Origin: Verrucomicrobiota bacterium
GTDB lineage: Bacteria > Verrucomicrobiota > Verrucomicrobiia > Palsa-1439
Length of the DNA stretch: 64,000 nt
NCBI GenBank assembly: GCA_003164675.1
Contig: PLTX01000095.1
Coordinates: 1-64,000 of the forward strand
Reading direction: 5' to 3'
A model generated the notes under the pieces. It made no database searches. It saw only the letters and a program-made list of their open reading frames with translations, and was not told where the DNA came from. Every line of letters begins with the position of its first letter. Position 1 is the first letter of the stretch. A program made the position numbers and the translations under genes. Positions 57,841 to 64,000 of the stretch are shown here, piece after piece.

Positions 57841-57896
57841 TCGATGACCCAAACGGGTTGACCGCTGGGCCGCTTTCGGGTGTGAATGCGCGGCCA
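57841..57896 (+). repeat. Copy 1 of a 56-bp direct repeat
   Basis: tcgatgacccaaacgggttgaccgctgggccgctttcgggtgtgaatgcgcggcca; one mismatch to 60556..60611. Confidence 0.9.
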
Positions 57897-57912
57897 AGCG
57901 CGGGGACATTAA

Positions 57913-58296
57913 TTAGTAAACCCCCCAATCAATCCCCACGCCCGTCAAGGCGGACTTGGTGCTCGTCGCTATGGTGATCTGGCCCGTTCCAACAGTGTTG
58001 ACTCCGTAGGTGTGGCCAAGCAGGTCGTTCGACTTCCATGCCGTTTTCAAGTAGGTCGCAGCACCCACTGTGTCGATGGTAGAACCATCGGTCTTGTAAA
58101 ACTCTATCGCCCACTGGTCAACTGCTGAATCCATCTGCCGGGCATCATTCATGATGCGTCGCCCTTGCGATTGTTTGCGGGCCTTCACGAAGCCGGGAAC
58201 TGCCAGAGCCGCCAGCAACCCGATGATGGCGACTACAATCATTATTTCAACCAGGGTAAAACCCTGGCTATCCCGTTTGACGGCATGGCAATTCAT
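57913..58296 (-). CDS. Type IV pilin/type II secretion pseudopilin-like protein
   Basis: GFTLVEIMIVVAIIGLLAALAVPGFVKARKQSQ prepilin N-terminus. Confidence 0.9.
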   Translation of the reverse strand: MNCHAVKRDSQGFTLVEIMIVVAIIGLLAALAVPGFVKARKQSQGRRIMNDARQMDSAVDQWAIEFYKTDGSTIDTVGAATYLKTAWKSNDLLGHTYGVNTVGTGQITIATSTKSALTGVGIDWGVY

Positions 58297-58325
58297 ATGG
58301 GGCATAATTATGCCGTTCCTCCACC

Positions 58326-58514
58326 TCACGGCAGGTTCGCGTTGATCGACGACAACGTGTTGTTTACGTGCTTGCCGAGGCCCCTTAAAACCGTGATCGC
58401 CACGATGGCAATAAGAGCCAGAATCAGCGAGTATTCGACCAGACTTTGGCCTTTTCGTGATCGGAGTGCTCGGTAAACTTTCTGAATTGTTCTCTTCAGA
58501 CCCCGCTTAGCCAT
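58326..58514 (-). CDS. Flp/Fap-type pilin (start 58514 or 58520)
   Basis: RKGQSLVEYSLILALIAIVAITVLRGLGKHVNNTLSSINANL. Confidence 0.85.
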   Translation of the reverse strand: MAKRGLKRTIQKVYRALRSRKGQSLVEYSLILALIAIVAITVLRGLGKHVNNTLSSINANLP

Positions 58515-58568
58515 TAGCATTTTCCTTGTGTACGAGTTCTGGATGCGTAGCTCGTGCTCCCCAAAACA

Positions 58569-58584
58569 AGCATGTGGCTTGCCA
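58569..58584 (-). promoter_or_regulatory. Sigma-54 promoter-like element for Flp pilin (minus strand TGGCAAGCCACATGCT)
   Basis: GG-N10-GC spacing; 55-70 nt upstream of ATG. Confidence 0.55.
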
Positions 58585-58948
58585 ACATTGCCTGCCGAAG
58601 TCTCGTATGCCAAATGGTTTCCGTAGGTAGGTGTTTGGATAACGGAAGGATTTTAGTGGGCAAAGACTGCTGGAGAGCGATCAAGACGGATCGGTCCTCT
58701 CGAAGATATCCCCTTGACCCCACCACTACGCCCGCCGCATTTCGCCCATGACGAGCGACTGCGCTATACGCTCCCACGAGCCATCTATCCTACGGCAACT
58801 ACTCATCCCCCAAATGATCTCGGTCCCACATCAAAGCCCGTCGCCTCGACGCGTGCATCTTGCAAACGCAATCGTAAAACACTACTCTTGCATGCGAATT
58901 GTGCGAATGAATAGCCCGCGATGATCGCGGGACGTAACTCATGGGGAA

Positions 58949-60313
58949 ATGTCGGTGAAAAAGAAAATCGTTTATATCCTGTCGACGGGCCATGCGGGTT
59001 CGCATTATCTCTCGTTGATGCTCGGCAGCAACTCAAAGGCAGTTCACGCTGGTGAATTGTTTCAACTGGGCAGACCGCCGCAGAGGCGCAAGTTAGACGA
59101 AGTCTTTTTGAAACAGAATCGAGTGTTGGAGGGGATCGGCCCCGACAACATCGAGCAAGTCTATGACATTATCTTCTCGCGAACCGATCCGAAGACGGAA
59201 GTGCTGGTGGACAACTCCAAGATCGTGCGCGGGTGGGCGGAGCGCTTTGTCGACAACGACCAGTATGACCGTCTTTACATTCACCTGATTCGAGATCCGC
59301 GGGCGCTGGTGCGCCGCTTCCTCATGTACCGGGGCCTCAAAAATCAGCTACACCACCGCTGGAAGTTGATGCGCAACTGGCGGCGCCTCCGGCCCTTTGC
59401 GGAATGGTGCTCGACGCCCACGCTCTGGCTGTACCGATGGCTGCTGGAGAACCGCCGTATCACGGAGTTCATTGATAGTCATCGACTGAACGCGACCCTG
59501 GTGACGTATCGCGATCTCGCCAAAGACAGCGGGGCCGAGGTTCGTCGGCTGACGGAATGGATGGGGCTGACGTACGAACCGGGCCAGTTGGACTACTGGA
59601 ATTTCCAGCACATCGGAACGGAGAAACGGGGCTACGAATGGGTCAAAGAACAAAAAGTGCGTTACTTCGATTTGCGATGGAAAACCGACCTGCCGCTCGA
59701 ACTGCAAAAACAGATTTCCCACGATCGCCTGGTCAACCAGTATCTGCGGCAGCTCGGGTTGGCCTTTACCGATGAGGGGGCAACTCGGTTGCGTGACCCC
59801 TACTCTGACCGTTGGCCCCATGCCGAACAACTACGCCCAATACATCCGAAACTCCAACACCAGCGTGCGCCCTTCGAGTTTCTGCCCTTGCCTTGGCTGC
59901 GGACCTATCGTGAATTGAGAGATTGGTTTCTCGCCGGGCAGGCGGCGGTCCCGTCAACTCGGCTTCCCCTCTGGCGACAATTCTCCGAGAACTGGGTTAC
60001 GGTGCTGGTGAGTTGCGGCATTATGGCAACCGTGGCGGTCTTGGACTATCTCACCGGTCCTCATGTCTCCGTCGCACCGTTTTATTTGATTCCTTGTGCC
60101 GTCCTCGCTTCGGTGATTAACCGCCAATGGGGAACTTGTGCAGCGCTCATCACTGCGCTGACCTGGTCTTTGGTCCACAGCCTGGAGCATAACCGCACAC
60201 CGGATGGCGTGGCGCTGTGGAATTGCCTGATGCACTTTATTCTTCTCCAAATAGTGGTGCTGCTGCTGAGCCGTATTCGGATCGAAACAGTTTCGACGAC
60301 CAGTAGTGCCTAG
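58949..60313 (+). CDS. Sulfotransferase-family protein fused to C-terminal multi-TM sensor-like domain
   Basis: YILSTGHAGSHYLSLMLGSNS (PAPS-loop-like), IHLIRDPRALVRRFL (3'-P motif); C-term VAVLDYLTGPHVSVAPFYLIPCAVLASV TM segment. Confidence 0.75.
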   Translation: MSVKKKIVYILSTGHAGSHYLSLMLGSNSKAVHAGELFQLGRPPQRRKLDEVFLKQNRVLEGIGPDNIEQVYDIIFSRTDPKTEVLVDNSKIVRGWAERFVDNDQYDRLYIHLIRDPRALVRRFLMYRGLKNQLHHRWKLMRNWRRLRPFAEWCSTPTLWLYRWLLENRRITEFIDSHRLNATLVTYRDLAKDSGAEVRRLTEWMGLTYEPGQLDYWNFQHIGTEKRGYEWVKEQKVRYFDLRWKTDLPLELQKQISHDRLVNQYLRQLGLAFTDEGATRLRDPYSDRWPHAEQLRPIHPKLQHQRAPFEFLPLPWLRTYRELRDWFLAGQAAVPSTRLPLWRQFSENWVTVLVSCGIMATVAVLDYLTGPHVSVAPFYLIPCAVLASVINRQWGTCAALITALTWSLVHSLEHNRTPDGVALWNCLMHFILLQIVVLLLSRIRIETVSTTSSA

Positions 60314-60555
60314 AAACCTTGACGGGGTTCGCGTCCAGACTTCAGGTCAGACTGTCCACCACTATGTCCTCAGTTGCATAGTGACAGCGTTCACATCTCT
60401 GCGTAGGACGTTTCAGTGTTAAGCGTTGAGGCCTCGTCCGCGGGAAATGGGCTAACTCTGGCACCGTTATGCCCCCACTGCGCAGTGGGCCTCGACGGCC
60501 CCACACCCTCAGTAGAGGTTCCCCCAAATTGCTTCCGTCTGGACACGCTGACTCT

Positions 60556-60611
60556 TCGATGACCCAAACGGGTTGACCGCTGGGCCGCTTTCGGGTATGA
60601 ATGCGCGGCCA
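60556..60611 (+). repeat. Copy 2 of the 56-bp direct repeat
   Basis: tcgatgacccaaacgggttgaccgctgggccgctttcgggtatgaatgcgcggcca. Confidence 0.9.
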
Positions 60612-60738
60612 TGATGACCGCTTGCGCTTGTTCGTGCGTGACTTCATTTACGCCGCCTTGTTTTCCTGGCGAAAAAGGTTACGCAGACGTACGCACGAAA
60701 TCAGGGCTGTTCCCGTAAGTCGTTTCTGGTGAGCTTGT

Positions 60739-60814
60739 GAGCCGGTAGCTCAGTTGGTAGAGCAACGGCCTTTTAAGCCGTGGGTCCTGGGTTCAAGTCC
60801 CAGCCGGCTCACCA
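60739..60814 (+). tRNA. tRNA-Lys (anticodon TTT), CCA encoded
   Basis: GAGCCGG/CCGGCTC acceptor stem; AC stem ACGGC-CTTTTAA-GCCGT; GGTTCAAGTCC T-loop; ACCA end. Confidence 0.97.
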
Positions 60815-60886
60815 AAACCATCCACACTCCAACCAGCCTGTCGCTTCCGGCCGCGGTTTTGCTTTCAATTTGCGGGGGTCGGATAA

Positions 60887-61786
60887 ATGCACTATTCTCG
60901 CCCTGATATGTTGGACTCATGGGAACAACCGAAGGTGGGTCGGCCGTTTCAGCGGTTCTCGGAACCGTTTCGCGATTTGGTAGCGCGTTTCGGCTCCGTC
61001 ACACAGTTGATCATCGCGATTACTGTAGTTGTCTTTTTTGTCCAGCTCATCTGTGGCGCGGCTCATTTCCCCTATTTCGACGAGTATCTGGCCCTGAGCG
61101 CCGACGGCTTGCGGCGCGGTTTCCTCTGGCAGGCGATTACGTACATGTTTCTCCATGCCGGGATCTGGCATATCCTGATCAACCTCTTCATCCTTTGGTT
61201 CTTCGGGCGCGAAGTGGAGTACTTCATTGGCCCGAAACACTTCACGCGGCTTTACTTCATGGCGGGAATCTTCGGCGCGGCGCTGTGGTTCGCTTTCAAT
61301 TTCCACTCCTACGTTCCCGTGGTCGGCGCATCCGCGGCGGTGCTCGGTTGCGTGATTGCCTTCGCCACGTTGTTCCCGGACCGCGAGGTGACGTTGCTGG
61401 TGTTCTTCGTCCTTCCCGTCAGCCTGAAGGCCAGGTACCTGGCGCTTGTCGCCATCGCGTTCGATGTTGTCCCGTTGCTTCAGGGGACGGATGGCGGAGT
61501 CGCGCACCTCGCGCATCTCGGCGGCGCGGCTTTCGGCTACCTGTACATCAAGCATCTCGGGTATGGCACGACGCCGCGGTGGTTGTTGTGGATCCAGAAC
61601 GTGACCGCGCGGCTCAAACCCCGCGCGCGTCCCAGCCCACGAAACATGTCGTCCGAAGAATTCGTGCGCGCGGAGATCGACCCGATTCTGGACAAGATCG
61701 CCCGTGAAGGGATGCAGAGCCTGACGCGCCGCGAGCGGAAGATTCTTGAATCCGCGAGAGAATTGATGCAGAAGCGACAGCAGTGA
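60887..61786 (+). CDS. Rhomboid-family intramembrane serine protease
   Basis: FLHAGIWHILINLFILWFFG; VVGASAAVLG; VAHLAHLGGAAFGYLY. Confidence 0.92.
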   Translation: MHYSRPDMLDSWEQPKVGRPFQRFSEPFRDLVARFGSVTQLIIAITVVVFFVQLICGAAHFPYFDEYLALSADGLRRGFLWQAITYMFLHAGIWHILINLFILWFFGREVEYFIGPKHFTRLYFMAGIFGAALWFAFNFHSYVPVVGASAAVLGCVIAFATLFPDREVTLLVFFVLPVSLKARYLALVAIAFDVVPLLQGTDGGVAHLAHLGGAAFGYLYIKHLGYGTTPRWLLWIQNVTARLKPRARPSPRNMSSEEFVRAEIDPILDKIAREGMQSLTRRERKILESARELMQKRQQ

Positions 61787-61792
61787 ACCCGC

Positions 61793-64000
61793 ATGTCGCG
61801 CGCGCGCCAGAAACAAGCCCGTTCCAAGGCCACCTCCCGGCGGCGATCTTCCGCCGCGAAGCCCGATCTTTTTCCCAAGCTTATCGGCAAGTGTTTGTCA
61901 TCGAAACAGGCCGCGCAGAAGCTCATGCGCGACCGGGGATTTCGAGACGTCGGGCGGGTGCTGGCAGCCATCAGAAGGCTGCAGGCGGACGCGTTGGAAC
62001 GTCGCAACCTCCGGAAGATTTTCAGTCATTTGGTCCGCGCCTGCGAGAAGTCGGCTGATCCGGATCGGGCGCTGGTCAGTTTCGAGCGGCTGGTGGCCGC
62101 ATTGCCCAGCCCGAACATCTTCTATCATTACCTCCACGAGTCCCCCGGACAACTCGACCTGCTCATCACCGTCTTCGCCCATTCCGAGGCGCTGGCCCAG
62201 ACGTTGACCCGGAACGCCGAGCATTTCCACTTTTTCCTGGCTCCCCAGGTGTTGGAGAAACCGCGCGGGAAGGCATGGCTGGCGGCGGAACTGACGCGGT
62301 TGCTGTTGCCGATCCGTCAACCGGCGCAAAAATACGACGCCATTCGCCGCTTTCGCCGTCGCGAAACTCTCCGCATCGGGGCACGCGACCTCATGGGGCG
62401 CGCGACGGTCGAGGAAACGACCCTGGAGTTGTCCAATCTGGCGGATGTCTGTCTGCAGGCGGTGTTCGAGATCGCGCTGGGGTCGCTGCGCGCAACGTAC
62501 AAACTGAAGGGAGAGGCGGCGGTCGCTTCCGGTCGCTTCTCGGTTATCGGCATGGGAAAACTCGGCGGCCAGGAACTGAATTACTCCAGCGACGTGGATG
62601 TGATCTTTGTGTATGGCGAGGAGGGGAATCTCACGCCGACGCTGACGAACCATCAGTTTTTCACGAAACTCGCGGAGGAAATCATCGGCACGGTCGGCGG
62701 ATCAAGCGCGGAAGGGAACATCTTCCGAATTGATCTGCGGCTGCGGCCCGAAGGCAAGTCCGGCCCGCTGGTTCGTTCGCTCGATAGTTGCGAGAATTAC
62801 TACGCCGAGTTTGGCGAAACGTGGGAACGGATGGCGCTGATCAAGGCGCGGCCCGTCGCGGGCGATGCCGCCGTTGGGGCCGCGTTCACCGGGATGGTTC
62901 AGCACTTTGCCTACACGCGCCACGCCGGCGGCAACGTCATTCAGCAAATAGGCGTCTTGAAGAAACGCATTGAGCAGGAAGTGGTGCGCGAAGGACAGCT
63001 CACGCGCCATGTGAAACTCGGCATCGGCGGCATCCGCGAAATTGAATTCATTGTGCAGTCCTTCCAGGTGTTGCGGGGAGCGCGATTGGCGCAGTTGCGC
63101 GACCGTGGCACCCTGCGGACGCTGGCGGCCCTGGTCAGGACGAAAACGCTCGCGGCGGAGGACGCCGCGACGCTGGCCAATGCCTATCGATTCCTGCGCA
63201 AGGTCGAGCACCGTCTCCAGATGGAGATGGAATTGCAGACCCACACGATTCCCGATGAAGAACGCGCGCTGTATCGGCTGGCGCGAAGCCTTGGCTTCGA
63301 CTCGGTGACGAAGTTCCTCGCGGTCCACGAGGCGCACACGTCGGCGGTGCGCAAGATTTACGAGTCGGTGCTGGCAAGCGCCGGCGGCAGTGTGACAAGG
63401 GCGACGGAGATGCTGCTGGCCGCCGACGAACTGCCGAAGGCGTTGGCGAGCGCGGGCTTCACGGATGTGCCGGCCGCCGTGAAGGTGGTCGAGAATCTCT
63501 GGCACGGGCCGGGGTTCGGACATGTCTCGCAGCGGACGAAGGAATTGTTCGTGCAGGTGTTTGCGACGCTTCTGGGCCTGGCGTCGCAAGTGGCGGACCC
63601 CGACGCGGCGCTGGCGCGGTTCGACAAGTTCGTGAACGCGTATGGATCGCGCGGGCTGTTGTACGAGATTTTCGCCGGCAACCCGAAATTGGTCGAGATG
63701 CTCATGCGCCTGGGAGACGCGAGCCGGTATCTGAGCGACGCGTTGGCGCGCCAGCCCGAATTGTTCGACGGGATCGTCGGCGGGGCGGTATTGAGCGACC
63801 CGAAGAGCTTGCAGCGAATGTATGAGGAGCTGTGCGCCGCGGGGCATGAGGGCGCCGACCCGATGGAAACGGCGCGTCAATGGAAGCGGTCGGAGATGGT
63901 GCGGCTTGGAATCGAGGATGTGATGGAGCTGGCGGACATCGAGCAGACCCATGCGGAGATGACGTCACTGGCGGAGACCTGCCTGCGGTTCGCATTCGAG
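61793..64000 (+). CDS. glnE: Glutamine synthetase adenylyltransferase (3' truncated by window end)
   Basis: VIGMGKLGGQELNYSSDVDVIFVY; FRIDLRLRPEGKSGPLVRS; WERMALIKARPVAGD; frame open to the right edge. Confidence 0.9.
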   Translation, partial: MSRARQKQARSKATSRRRSSAAKPDLFPKLIGKCLSSKQAAQKLMRDRGFRDVGRVLAAIRRLQADALERRNLRKIFSHLVRACEKSADPDRALVSFERLVAALPSPNIFYHYLHESPGQLDLLITVFAHSEALAQTLTRNAEHFHFFLAPQVLEKPRGKAWLAAELTRLLLPIRQPAQKYDAIRRFRRRETLRIGARDLMGRATVEETTLELSNLADVCLQAVFEIALGSLRATYKLKGEAAVASGRFSVIGMGKLGGQELNYSSDVDVIFVYGEEGNLTPTLTNHQFFTKLAEEIIGTVGGSSAEGNIFRIDLRLRPEGKSGPLVRSLDSCENYYAEFGETWERMALIKARPVAGDAAVGAAFTGMVQHFAYTRHAGGNVIQQIGVLKKRIEQEVVREGQLTRHVKLGIGGIREIEFIVQSFQVLRGARLAQLRDRGTLRTLAALVRTKTLAAEDAATLANAYRFLRKVEHRLQMEMELQTHTIPDEERALYRLARSLGFDSVTKFLAVHEAHTSAVRKIYESVLASAGGSVTRATEMLLAADELPKALASAGFTDVPAAVKVVENLWHGPGFGHVSQRTKELFVQVFATLLGLASQVADPDAALARFDKFVNAYGSRGLLYEIFAGNPKLVEMLMRLGDASRYLSDALARQPELFDGIVGGAVLSDPKSLQRMYEELCAAGHEGADPMETARQWKRSEMVRLGIEDVMELADIEQTHAEMTSLAETCLRFAFE

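Noticed and set aside
60739-60814. tRNA-Lys as integration site of a genomic island
   Set aside because: No integrase gene and no duplicated tRNA 3' end were seen; the nearby 56-bp repeat does not match the tRNA.
62702-63952. 416-aa minus-strand ORF
   Set aside because: Antisense to glnE, whose frame carries clear adenylyltransferase motifs.

Overview
GC-rich bacterial chromosomal window, probably Verrucomicrobiota. This is inferred from VPDGG/VPEA-CTERM anchors and Gloeo_Verruco repeats, not from rRNA. It contains several blocks. (1) 0-28.5 kb: an exopolysaccharide/exosortase (PEP-CTERM-type) locus with flippase, glycosyltransferase, deacetylases, acyl/GNAT transferases, exosortase, PrsT-like TPR lipoprotein, PrsK/PrsR-like two-component pair, Wza-like export protein and two CTERM-anchored proteins. 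Embedded in it is a translationally coupled carrier-protein cassette: adenylation enzyme, ACP, KAS III-like, FkbH, second ACP, LbH acyltransferase and deacetylase-like protein. (2) 29.8-32.2 kb: a GloVer-repeat secreted protein. (3) 33.5-46.4 kb: a catabolic cluster with amidase, three-subunit xanthine-dehydrogenase-type hydroxylase, cyclase, FdrA/DUF1116/DUF2877 (AllFGH-type carbamoyltransferase), DUF35 and a thiolase-like protein lacking the usual nucleophilic Cys. (4) 47.2-57.7 kb: a ten-gene membrane-bound [NiFe]-hydrogenase (group 4-like) operon. Its formate-dehydrogenase-like subunit has lost the Sec/Cys-His-Arg catalytic residues, and its HndB-like subunit has lost its Fe-S cysteines. 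(5) 57.8-64 kb: orphan pilins, a sulfotransferase-membrane domain fusion, tRNA-Lys, rhomboid protease and truncated glnE. Sigma-54-like promoters were found upstream of both CTERM genes, the export gene and the Flp pilin. The strongest candidates for undescribed biology are the EPS-embedded carrier-protein cassette and the hydrogenase complex with a non-canonical molybdopterin subunit. All calls come from reading the sequence and provided translations; no database search was run.
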